From contig JAOUIM010000164.1 of NCBI GenBank assembly GCA_029884035.1, forward strand, positions 1 through 7,634: DNA of 7,634 nucleotides, read 5' to 3'. Source of the DNA: Aquincola sp. (GTDB lineage Bacteria; Pseudomonadota; Gammaproteobacteria; Burkholderiales; Burkholderiaceae_C). Below are positions 1-6,360 of this stretch, piece after piece. Positions within the stretch are counted from its first letter, which is position 1. Every line of letters starts with the position of its first letter. A program made the translations under genes and the position numbers. Below the pieces are notes generated by a model. The model saw nothing but the letters and a program-made list of their open reading frames with translations. It did not search any database and was not told the DNA's origin.

Positions 1-3000
1 GACGTCGAGCAGCGTGATCTTCTCGAACAGGTCGGCGATCAGTGCGTCGTGCTCCGGCCCGGCCTCGGCGCGCAGGATGCGAAGGAAATCCTGCGAATTC
101 GCGTAGGGCGCGGGCCTGAATGCGAACTCCTCGAGCAGCCGCGCCAGCGCACGGTTGACCTTGTCCTCGCCGACCACCTCCTTGAGCCAGTACATCGCGA
201 GCGAGCCCTTCTGGTAGTGGATGTACGGCTGGTTCTCGACGCGCGCGAGCGGCAGTTCCTCGACCACCTCGCCGCCGCGCGTGCGCAGGTAGCGGTCGAG
301 CTCGTACTTCAGGAACTTGCGCATCTGCTCCTTGCCGTACATGCGCTCCATCACGAGCAGCGCCGAGTACTGGGCAAAGCTCTCAACCAGCAGCGTTGCA
401 CCCTGCTGCGCGCTGGGCACCAGCTGGTGGCCCCACCACTGGTGCGCGATCTCGTGCGCGGTGACGTAGGTCACGACGTCGATCTTCTCCGGCTGGCCGA
501 GCTTGGTCAGGAAGCCGATGTTCTCCGAATAGGGAATGGTGTTCGCGAACGACTGCGCGAAGTTGGCATAGCTCGGAAACTCGAGGATCCGCGCCTGGCG
601 GAACTGGTAGGGCGAAAACTGCTCACCGAACAGCGCGAGCGAGGCCTTCATCGCCGCCAGCATGCGCTCGACGTTGTACTCGTGACCCGGGTGGTAGTAG
701 ACGGCGAGGTCGATCGCGCCGGCCTTGTCGCGCCGGACGTCGTAGCGCGCCGACTGGATCGAGAAGAAATGGTTGATCGGCGCGTCGGGCTTGAAGCGCG
801 CCGTGCGCCGGCCGTCCTTGACGACGTCCGACACGGTGTCGCCCGGTGCGATCGGGGTCTGGTCCGCGTCGGTGGTCACCGTGATGTCGGCGTCGACCCA
901 GTCGCTGGCCATGCTGAACGCGCTGCGCGCGCGACCCTTCTCGTCCTCGAGCGTCGGCGGGCGCAGGTCTGCCGGCAATCCGTACTTGCGGCGCTTGGCG
1001 CGGTCGGTCAGCAGGCCATCGCGGCTCATGCCGACGGTGGGCGCGATCTCGCTGTTGTTGAGGAAGGTGCCGTTGGCGACGATGCGCGTGAGCGGCGCAC
1101 CGTTGGCAAAGCCCCGCTCCTCGAGCGTGGTCGAAAAGCGCATCTCGCGCTCCTCGCCCGGCTGCATCGGCGGCGCCAGCCTGTAGACGCGGTACGGGTA
1201 GGGCTTGTGGTCCTTCTCGAGCACCGCGCCGTCGATCGAGAGCTCGTCGATGCGCAGCAGTTCTCCGCCAACGATGTGCACCTGCTCGATCGGGGCGTTC
1301 GTGCGATTGACCATCCGGTAGCGCCCGGTGGTCACGGCCCGTGCCTCGCGCGGGTACAGCTGCACGTCCAGCACGACGCTGGTGATGCGCGGCAACGGCA
1401 GGTTCTCGTAGCGCAGGAATGCCTTCTCGAAGTTCGCCAGAAGTTCCTCGCGCTCGGGTGTCGTGACGTAGCGGTTGAGCACATTGGTGTTGTAGAAGAT
1501 GAAGGCGCCGCTGCCGAGCCACACGATGGTGCCCAAGGCGCCAGCGGCCAGGGCGCCACCGCGCAATCGGCGCGGCAGGGCGGCCAGGCGCGGGCGCAGC
1601 GCGGTGGTCGTGCCGCGCCGCCACATCGCGTAGGCCAGCACGCACAGCATCAGCGCGAAGGCGCTCCAGTAGACGAGGAACCAGGCCTGCCCGACCCAGA
1701 ACCGCGCCATGCCGTTCATGTCCGACAGCGGCACCGGCGGCGTGCCGGCGTAGTTGTACAGGTTGTGCTCGTAGCCTGCCGTCGCGAGCGCGATGCCGGC
1801 AACGACGTAGACGAGCATGACGCCCCAGCCGATGAACTTCTGCGGCACCAGCACCTGCACGAACACCGACAACACCGCCAGGTGCAGCGACACGATCGTC
1901 GTCGGCAGCACGTACCACAGCAGGTAGGCGCCCGGCTCGAGCCGGGTATGGCCCTTCAACAGCTGTACCGCCATGCCGGTGGCCACGGCCACCAGCGCGG
2001 TCGTGGCCAGCACGATCGCGATGGCCACGATCTTGGGCACGAGGTGGGTCCAGTCGGGCGCCGCGGTGGCATCGACCATCTCGTGGGTGCGCCGCTCGCG
2101 GTCGCGCCACACGAGCTCGCCCCCGTAGTAGATCGCGATGATCACCGGCATCACGGTGAAGGCGCCTTGCAGCGCCTGCACCACCAGTCGTGTGGCCGGG
2201 TAGGCGCCGCTGCCGTAGAACTCGCCGACGAACCAGGTTGACACGCCGGCGTTGACGACGCCGAGGAACAGGAGCACGAAGAAGGCCGGGCTGCGGAACA
2301 CGAACGCCATGTCGAAGCGCGCCAGCGCCCACAGCTGCGCGCGCGCGGCGGCAGCGTGGGGCTGCGGAGTGGGTTGCACGGCGCTGCGGGTCGGGGCCGC
2401 TGACGGCGCGGCAGGCGAGTGGTCAGCATGGTCCGCCCGGCCGCGCGAACGGGTCTCGAAGCTGAAGAGCCGCCACGCCAGCAAAAGAAACGCGGCCGCG
2501 ATGGCAGTCCACAGCGCCCGGTTGGCCAGCAGCAGGCCGGTCAGCGGCGGCAACTGCCCGTTGCGCTCTGAGGCGGTCCAGTATTTGGTCGTGATGCCGA
2601 GCGCCGAAAGCCCGAAAGGATCGGTCAGCGCAGACAGGGTGTCGTACTGCTGGTCGCGCATCCACAGGCGCGTTGCCGTGAACAGCACGAGCGCGGACAC
2701 CGCGCCGATGTAGGTCCACATCATCGATCGCGTGGCAGTGGCCAGTGCGAAGAACGCCGCACCGAGGATCAGCAACGTGGGCAGCGCGAACACCAGCAGC
2801 GCGTACAGGTAATGCCAGGGCACGAACGGACCGATCTTCTCGGCGTCCTGCCACGGCATCAGTGCGCCGATCGCGATCGCCAGCGGCACCGACGCCATGA
2901 CGGCCAGCCCGGCCGCGATCGCGCCGGTGAACCGGCCGCCGAGGTACGCACCCTTGCCGATGCGCGTGCTACGCAGGATGGGCGCGAAGCCGGTCTCGTC

Positions 3001-3243
3001 GTCGCGGATCACGGCGCCGGCCACCATCGCGACGACGATGAACATGCCGAACACGCACATGATGCCCAGCGTCTGCACGATCGCGAACGGCGAGTTGATG
3101 TTGACGTTGCCGCGGCTGCCGATCTGGATCGTGTCCATCGTCGCGGCGCCGAAGGCGAGCAGGAAGAACAGCAGGAAGCCGACCCAGAACACCGGGCTGC
3201 GGACCTGGTAGCGCCACTCGAAGGCGGTGACCGCGCGCCACAT
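1..3243 (-). CDS. ABC-2 type permease fused to M1-family zinc aminopeptidase (3' end outside window)
   Basis: The open frame runs without a stop from ATG 3243 to the left edge, giving 1081 residues; family members as I remember them are near 1200, so about 100 C-terminal residues are missing. The first half is membrane-embedded. Hydrophobic segments lie near residues 16-36, 56-78, 104-130, 144-168, 177-192 and 235-258. A polar Ala/Pro/His linker (about 259-303) follows, then segments near 318-337, 361-374, 402-421, 440-460, 466-490, 520-541 and 562-580. From about 600 it is an M1 peptidase: PYSEN at 904-908 (probable GAMEN counterpart), HEIAHQWWGHQ from 930 with zinc ligands H930 and H934 and general base E931, third ligand E954, and Y1010 in YQKG as the likely catalytic tyrosine. 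The H934-E954 gap is 19 residues rather than the usual 18, which I recall as normal for this fused subfamily. It follows the ATPase by two bases (TGA-GC-ATG), so the two are co-translated and probably form one transporter. Substrate is unknown. Confidence 0.93.
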   Translation of the reverse strand, partial: MWRAVTAFEWRYQVRSPVFWVGFLLFFLLAFGAATMDTIQIGSRGNVNINSPFAIVQTLGIMCVFGMFIVVAMVAGAVIRDDETGFAPILRSTRIGKGAYLGGRFTGAIAAGLAVMASVPLAIAIGALMPWQDAEKIGPFVPWHYLYALLVFALPTLLILGAAFFALATATRSMMWTYIGAVSALVLFTATRLWMRDQQYDTLSALTDPFGLSALGITTKYWTASERNGQLPPLTGLLLANRALWTAIAAAFLLLAWRLFSFETRSRGRADHADHSPAAPSAAPTRSAVQPTPQPHAAAARAQLWALARFDMAFVFRSPAFFVLLFLGVVNAGVSTWFVGEFYGSGAYPATRLVVQALQGAFTVMPVIIAIYYGGELVWRDRERRTHEMVDATAAPDWTHLVPKIVAIAIVLATTALVAVATGMAVQLLKGHTRLEPGAYLLWYVLPTTIVSLHLAVLSVFVQVLVPQKFIGWGVMLVYVVAGIALATAGYEHNLYNYAGTPPVPLSDMNGMARFWVGQAWFLVYWSAFALMLCVLAYAMWRRGTTTALRPRLAALPRRLRGGALAAGALGTIVWLGSGAFIFYNTNVLNRYVTTPEREELLANFEKAFLRYENLPLPRITSVVLDVQLYPREARAVTTGRYRMVNRTNAPIEQVHIVGGELLRIDELSIDGAVLEKDHKPYPYRVYRLAPPMQPGEEREMRFSTTLEERGFANGAPLTRIVANGTFLNNSEIAPTVGMSRDGLLTDRAKRRKYGLPADLRPPTLEDEKGRARSAFSMASDWVDADITVTTDADQTPIAPGDTVSDVVKDGRRTARFKPDAPINHFFSIQSARYDVRRDKAGAIDLAVYYHPGHEYNVERMLAAMKASLALFGEQFSPYQFRQARILEFPSYANFAQSFANTIPYSENIGFLTKLGQPEKIDVVTYVTAHEIAHQWWGHQLVPSAQQGATLLVESFAQYSALLVMERMYGKEQMRKFLKYELDRYLRTRGGEVVEELPLARVENQPYIHYQKGSLAMYWLKEVVGEDKVNRALARLLEEFAFRPAPYANSQDFLRILRAEAGPEHDALIADLFEKITLLDV

Positions 3244-3245
3244 GC

Positions 3246-4151
3246 TCAGGCCGCCTTCTTCGCAGGCTCGCTCGCCTGCGATTGGCGGTGCGCGTGCAGG
3301 GTGGCGAAATAGACGTCCTCGAGGTTCGCCTCGACGGGCGAGAAGCCGACGCCCGGCGGCGCATCGGCCAATACGCGGATCACGGTGCGCCCGGCGCGCA
3401 GCCGCGTCGCGATCACTGCCTGGCGCTCACGTGCGGCGTCAAGATCGATCCGGTCGATGCTGGCCTGCCAGATGCGGCCCTGAAGGACGGCGATGAGGTC
3501 GCCGGGCGTGCCGCTGCTGACGATGCGCCCGCCGACCATGATGGCCATGCGCGGGCACAGGTCGGTCACATCGTCGACGATGTGCGTCGACAGCAGCACC
3601 GCCACGTTCTCGCCGATCTCCGAGAGCAGGTTGTTGAACCGGTTGCGCTCCTCGGGGTCGAGCCCTGCGGTGGGTTCGTCGACGATGATCAGGCGCGGAT
3701 TGCCGATCAGGGCCTGCGCAATGCCGAAACGCTGCCGCATGCCGCCCGAGAAGCCGGCGATCGCCTTCTTGCGCACGTCCCAAAGGTTCACCTGCCGCAG
3801 CAACGTGTCGACGGTATCGCGTCGCTCGCCGCGCCCGGCCACGCCCTTGAGCACCGCAAGGTGATCGAGCATGTCCTGCGCGGTCACTCGCGGGTAGACG
3901 CCGAAGTCCTGCGGCAGGTAGCCGAGCGTGGCCCGAAGTGCCTCGGGCTGGCGCAACACGTCGATGTCGCCGAAGCGGATCGACCCGGCGCTGGGCACCT
4001 GCAGCGTGGCCACGCAGCGCATCAGAGACGACTTGCCGGCGCCGTTGGGCCCGAGCAGCCCGAACATGCCGGCCGGAATGTCCAGCGACACCGCGTCGAG
4101 CGCGCGCGTGCCGTTGGGATAGACATGGGTGAGATCGCGGATCGCGAGCAT
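3246..4151 (-). CDS. ABC transporter ATP-binding protein
   Basis: A 301-residue cytoplasmic ATPase of the ABC-2 exporter type that should drive the downstream permease-peptidase. All nucleotide-binding elements are present: Walker A GPNGAGKSS at 34-42, Q-loop Q81 in LPQDFG, signature FSGGMRQR at 134-141, Walker B LIIVDEP at 154-160 with catalytic E159, D-loop GLDP at 163-166 and switch histidine H190. The C-terminal part (about 215-301) is a regulatory tail ending in a lysine/alanine stretch. The start at ATG 4151 is supported by GGAGGG nine bases upstream and by the usual N-terminal beginning LAIRDLTHVYPNG. The stop lies two bases before the permease start. No residue needed for ATP hydrolysis is missing. 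The subfamily and the company of an M1-fused permease are clear; the transported substrate cannot be read from the sequence. Confidence 0.95.
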   Translation of the reverse strand: MLAIRDLTHVYPNGTRALDAVSLDIPAGMFGLLGPNGAGKSSLMRCVATLQVPSAGSIRFGDIDVLRQPEALRATLGYLPQDFGVYPRVTAQDMLDHLAVLKGVAGRGERRDTVDTLLRQVNLWDVRKKAIAGFSGGMRQRFGIAQALIGNPRLIIVDEPTAGLDPEERNRFNNLLSEIGENVAVLLSTHIVDDVTDLCPRMAIMVGGRIVSSGTPGDLIAVLQGRIWQASIDRIDLDAARERQAVIATRLRAGRTVIRVLADAPPGVGFSPVEANLEDVYFATLHAHRQSQASEPAKKAA

Positions 4152-4160
4152 GGGTGACGT

Positions 4161-4166
4161 CCCTCC
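4161..4166 (-). promoter_or_regulatory. Ribosome binding site of the ABC ATPase
   Basis: GGAGGG on the minus strand, nine bases before ATG 4151. It fixes the ATPase start and lies directly beside a 16-base palindrome at 4170-4185. Confidence 0.75.
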
Positions 4167-4169
4167 GAG

Positions 4170-4185
4170 GCGGCCGGCCGGCCGC
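4170..4185. repeat. 16-base perfect palindrome in the ATPase leader
   Basis: GCGGCCGGCCGGCCGC reads the same on both strands. It lies three bases upstream of the GGAGGG ribosome binding site of the ATPase. In RNA it could fold on itself or pair between molecules; in DNA it could be a protein site. It could equally be a chance GC-rich repeat of the GGCC unit, since such runs are common at this base composition. The palindrome itself is directly seen; any role is inference. Confidence 0.5.
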
Positions 4186-4197
4186 GAACGGGCGGAG

Positions 4198-4203
4198 TCT
4201 AGG
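4198..4203 (-). promoter_or_regulatory. Possible -10 element of the ABC operon
   Basis: TAGACT on the minus strand, about 47 bases before ATG 4151, matches TATAAT at four of six positions. The region 16-17 bases further upstream (CTGCAC) resembles TTGACA poorly. The placement between the small gene and the ATPase is sensible for a separate promoter, but the match is weak and the ATPase could also be read through from upstream. Confidence 0.3.
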
Positions 4204-4248
4204 CGGCGCTGCGCGCCGTGCAGGCCTGGCCGCGACGGGCTGCAGGTT

Positions 4249-4268
4249 CCGTGCGACGAGGCGCACGG
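4249..4268 (-). terminator. Hairpin after the small zipper gene, possible terminator
   Basis: A perfect seven-base-pair stem, CCGTGCG/CGCACGG, with a six-base loop begins 13 bases after the stop codon of the small gene. It has no T tract on the minus strand, so it is not a textbook intrinsic terminator. It may protect the transcript end or cause partial termination before the ABC genes. Confidence 0.35.
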
Positions 4269-4280
4269 TGCAGCGGCTGA

Positions 4281-4436
4281 TCAACGTCGGCCGAGCTTGA
4301 GAATCAGGCGCAGGTACTCGAGCCGTGCATTGAGTTGCTGCAGCTGGCCGTTGAGTTCGCGCAGCGCCCGGGCACTCTCCTCGAGCGACATCAGGCGCGG
4401 CGGCGGGTTGGCGCCAGGAGGCGTCGGTGTGGTCAT
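4281..4436 (-). CDS. Small leucine-zipper-like protein of unknown function (51 aa)
   Basis: I do not recognise a named family. The start at ATG 4436 is chosen because AGGGAGGG sits five bases upstream; an in-frame ATG at 4466 lacks such a site and would add ten unremarkable residues. The protein opens with a Thr/Pro/Gly-rich stretch (2-14) and then forms one long predicted helix from about 16 to 48. Leucines fall exactly seven apart at 18, 25, 32, 39 and 46, and a second series at 28, 35 and 42 is offset by three. This is an a/d heptad pattern, so a short dimeric or oligomeric coiled coil is likely. There is no signal peptide or membrane segment. It lies between the GYD gene and the ATPase on the same strand, with 129 bases on each side. 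The strong ribosome site and regular heptads argue for a real gene; a role near the transporter is only suggested by position. Confidence 0.7.
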   Translation of the reverse strand: MTTPTPPGANPPPRLMSLEESARALRELNGQLQQLNARLEYLRLILKLGRR

Positions 4437-4441
4437 GCGTG

Positions 4442-4449
4442 CCCTCCCT
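4442..4449 (-). promoter_or_regulatory. Ribosome binding site of the small zipper gene
   Basis: AAGGGAGG/GGAGGG on the minus strand ends five bases before ATG 4436. It decides the start in favour of the 51-residue form over the 61-residue form that would begin at 4466. Confidence 0.7.
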
Positions 4450-4475
4450 TGGTCCACGCGATGCATGGTCGCCGG

Positions 4476-4492
4476 GCCCGCATGCAGCGGGC
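4476..4492 (-). terminator. GC hairpin between GYD gene and small gene
   Basis: GCCCGC/GCGGGC forms a perfect six-base-pair stem with the five-base loop TGCAT (minus strand). It lies about 73 bases after the GYD stop and 39 bases before the small gene's start. No T tract follows on either strand, so termination is uncertain; it could instead be a leader structure of the small gene. Confidence 0.3.
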
Positions 4493-4565
4493 AATCCCCC
4501 GAGCGCGGTGGCGGGGCGGCGCCCGATCCCGCGTTCCGGGTGAGCGCCCCCCCTGTGTGGCTGCC

Positions 4566-4859
4566 TCAGGGCAGCTTGGCCAGCACCTTGTCCATCTCGG
4601 CGGCGGTCAGCGCCCGAAGCGACTGGCTGCGCACGTTGCCCTGCGTCGCGACCGCAATGTTGAACGCGTTCAACGCCGTCTCGTCGGCCGCTTCGAGCAC
4701 GCACACGAGGTCGTACTCGCCCAGCGTCCAGTAAATCTCGCGCATGTTCACGCCCATGCGCTGGCCGACTTCCTTGGCGGCCGCGGCGCGCTGGGTGGTC
4801 TGCTTGATGCCCTTGATGCCCTGGTCGGTGAACTTCAACAGCCCGATGTAGGTGACCAT
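4566..4859 (-). CDS. GYD domain-containing protein (97 aa)
   Basis: A small soluble protein matching the GYD family of ferredoxin-like alpha/beta proteins, whose biochemical role is not established as far as I know. The family pattern is clear: an N-terminal strand MVTYIGLLKFTDQGIKGIK, a helix with the TTQRAAAAKEVGQRMG stretch, the motif region IYWTLGEYDLV at 42-52 (GEYD in place of the more usual GxYD), then VLEAADETALNAF and a C-terminal strand-helix ending ALTAAEMDKVLAKLP. The length fits the family. ATG 4859 is chosen over an in-frame upstream ATG at 4931 because AGGAGGT lies five bases before it and family similarity begins there. It stands alone, with 217 bases upstream and 129 downstream, and may be its own transcription unit. 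No membrane segment or signal peptide is visible. Confidence 0.88.
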   Translation of the reverse strand: MVTYIGLLKFTDQGIKGIKQTTQRAAAAKEVGQRMGVNMREIYWTLGEYDLVCVLEAADETALNAFNIAVATQGNVRSQSLRALTAAEMDKVLAKLP

Positions 4860-4864
4860 CGTCA

Positions 4865-4871
4865 ACCTCCT
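4865..4871 (-). promoter_or_regulatory. Ribosome binding site of the GYD gene
   Basis: AGGAGGT on the minus strand, five bases before ATG 4859. This is the best ribosome site in the window and rules out the longer form starting at 4931. Confidence 0.8.
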
Positions 4872-5042
4872 GATTGTGGGTGGCGAGGGCCGGACGGACA
4901 AACGACCCGCAGCCACGCGGCCCTCGGGCATGGTTCGGGGTCATCTCCGGGGATCGGATCCGGGGTCCGCAGACGCGGCGCAGGACGGTGATGGCAGCGC
5001 GGCGGGCGACGAGGAGGGGTCGCAGGGGGATGAAGGGTCATT

Positions 5043-5069
5043 CTTGCGCGCGCGGACCGGCAGCGCAAG
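5043..5069 (-). terminator. Hairpin just after the histidine kinase, possible terminator
   Basis: CTTGCGC/GCGCAAG gives a perfect seven-base-pair stem with a 13-base loop, starting seven bases after the kinase stop at 5077. No T tract follows on the minus strand. Position favours a 3'-end structure of the regulator-kinase transcript; the long loop and missing T tract keep confidence low. The remainder of 4872-5042 shows no gene I can support. Confidence 0.35.
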
Positions 5070-5076
5070 CGAAAGC

Positions 5077-6360
5077 TCAGAGTGGTTCCGGCGGCGTCGG
5101 CGCCAAGGCCAGCTCGACCGCGAATCCCCGCGCGACCTCGGGCAGGGTCAATGCGCCCCCATGTGCGCGTGCGACGAGGTCCGCCAGCATCAGGCCCAGG
5201 CCCGTGGGGCCGTCGTAGTCCTGGCGAGCAAGCGCCTGGCGCAGCACCTGCAGGCGCTCGTGGGGCAGGCCCGGCCCGTCGTCCTGCAGCCGCAAGCCCG
5301 GGCCTGGCGTCACGCTGACCTGCACCTTCCGGGCGCCATGGCGCTTGGCGTTGTCCAGCAGGTTGGCCAGCGCGGCGGCCAGCAGGTCGGCGTCGGCCGA
5401 CAGCGGGACGTCTGCCTGCACCGAGACCTCGAGCCCTTCGACCGGCAGGTGCGCAATCAACGCCCTGAGGTCCACCGACGCGCGCTGCACTTCGCCGCCA
5501 ACACGGAACAGATCGAGCAGGGCTGTCACGACTCGCTGCAGGCGGCCCGATGCTTCGCGCACCTGGCGCAGGCGGGGCTGCAGCGCAGGCGGACATTCGC
5601 GCAAGGCCACCGCAAGCTGTGCATCCATGCCAGCCAGCGGCGTTCGCAAGGCGTGTGCGGCATGTGCGCTGAACGCGCGTTCATGCGCGATTCGCCGCGC
5701 GAGGCGCTGACCCAGACCGTCGATCGCCTGGTGCACGGGCACCAGCTCCGCGCGCTCCGCCGGGCCGAGCGCAGCCTGCCCGCTGTCAAGCGGGTCATGC
5801 TGCGTGAGGGTTTCGGTCAGGCGTTCCAGCGGTTGCAGCTCAAGGCCGACGCGTGCGCCCAGCCACCAGAAGCCGAGCAGGCCGATCGACAAGGCCGCCA
5901 ATGCGGCGGCCGTGGACACCTCGCGGCGCGTCTCCACGCGCTCGGCCAGCGCGTGCGCCACGTAGAGCATGCGCCCGTCCCGCCCGGTGGCGGCGCCGAA
6001 CACGCGCCACGGGCCGGCCTGGCTCAGCCCCGGTGTCATGTGCGGATGCCACGGCGCCTGCGGCGCGTTGGCCGAACGCAGCGGCACGCTGCCGTCGGAG
6101 CCCACCAGCTGCCACGCGAACTGTCCGCCGTCAGCGGCGGCAAGCCGCTCGGGCTCGGCGCCGGCAGGTCGCGTGGTGGCTCCAAGCGCGTGCGCCATGA
6201 CGGTCGCAGTCGACTGCAACGAGTCATCGAGCAGTTCGTCGACCTCGTGCTGGGCCGCCAGCGAAACCGCCACCGCCACGCAGACGCCCCACGCCACGGT
6301 CCACAGCAGCAGCGCGCCGGCCAGCCGCGTGCGGATCGACGGCAGCTTGCGTGTGCTCAT
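5077..6360 (-). CDS. Two-component sensor histidine kinase, PmrB/QseC-like
   Basis: A 427-residue inner-membrane sensor kinase. Transmembrane helix 1 spans about 12-34, a periplasmic sensor region about 35-150, helix 2 about 151-168, then a HAMP-like linker to about 222. The dimerisation H-box is at 230-242 with phospho-acceptor H236 in AHALRTPL. The catalytic domain has the N-box LANLLDNAKRHG (N333, N337), the G1 box DDGPGLP (360-366) and the G2 box GPTGLGL (384-390). The residue after H236 is alanine (codon GCC), where HisKA kinases nearly always have Glu or Asp. Its ATG overlaps the regulator's stop as ATGA, so the pair is co-translated. Divergent linkage to an eptA-like gene suggests it senses envelope stress, cations or cationic peptides, as PmrB does; this is inference. 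The sensor region has no motif I can tie to a ligand. Confidence 0.92.
   Translation of the reverse strand: MSTRKLPSIRTRLAGALLLWTVAWGVCVAVAVSLAAQHEVDELLDDSLQSTATVMAHALGATTRPAGAEPERLAAADGGQFAWQLVGSDGSVPLRSANAPQAPWHPHMTPGLSQAGPWRVFGAATGRDGRMLYVAHALAERVETRREVSTAAALAALSIGLLGFWWLGARVGLELQPLERLTETLTQHDPLDSGQAALGPAERAELVPVHQAIDGLGQRLARRIAHERAFSAHAAHALRTPLAGMDAQLAVALRECPPALQPRLRQVREASGRLQRVVTALLDLFRVGGEVQRASVDLRALIAHLPVEGLEVSVQADVPLSADADLLAAALANLLDNAKRHGARKVQVSVTPGPGLRLQDDGPGLPHERLQVLRQALARQDYDGPTGLGLMLADLVARAHGGALTLPEVARGFAVELALAPTPPEPL

Noticed and set aside
49..2241. Long plus-strand reading frame of about 730 codons opposite the permease-peptidase gene
   Set aside because: Its product is Arg/His/Leu-rich without any recognisable domain, while the opposite strand encodes a continuous protein with a complete M1 zinc site. 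It is a GC-rich shadow frame.
4437..4466. ATG at 4466 as the start of the small zipper protein
   Set aside because: The strong AGGGAGGG site lies between it and ATG 4436 and serves the latter; the ten extra residues add nothing to the heptad pattern.
4873..4901. TTGTCC-N17-CACAAT on the minus strand as a promoter of the GYD gene
   Set aside because: Spacing is ideal and each hexamer matches four of six positions, but transcription would start inside the AGGAGGT ribosome site, so the message would lack it.
3439..4944. Minus-strand reading frame of about 501 codons spanning the ATPase, small gene and GYD gene
   Set aside because: It is out of frame with three better supported genes, has no domain, and crosses their ribosome binding sites.
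4940..4970. CCGGGGATC/ATCCGGGG repeats in the gap between kinase and GYD gene as an operator
   Set aside because: The repeat is imperfect and centred on a GGATC-G-GATCC stretch of the kind expected by chance in GC-rich DNA; no positional link to a promoter is visible.
6234..6247. E39-V-D-E42 in the kinase as a PmrB-like ExxE iron-binding motif
   Set aside because: It lies immediately after the first membrane helix, in a region where such kinases commonly have acidic helix residues; a single ExxE there is not convincing evidence of metal sensing.
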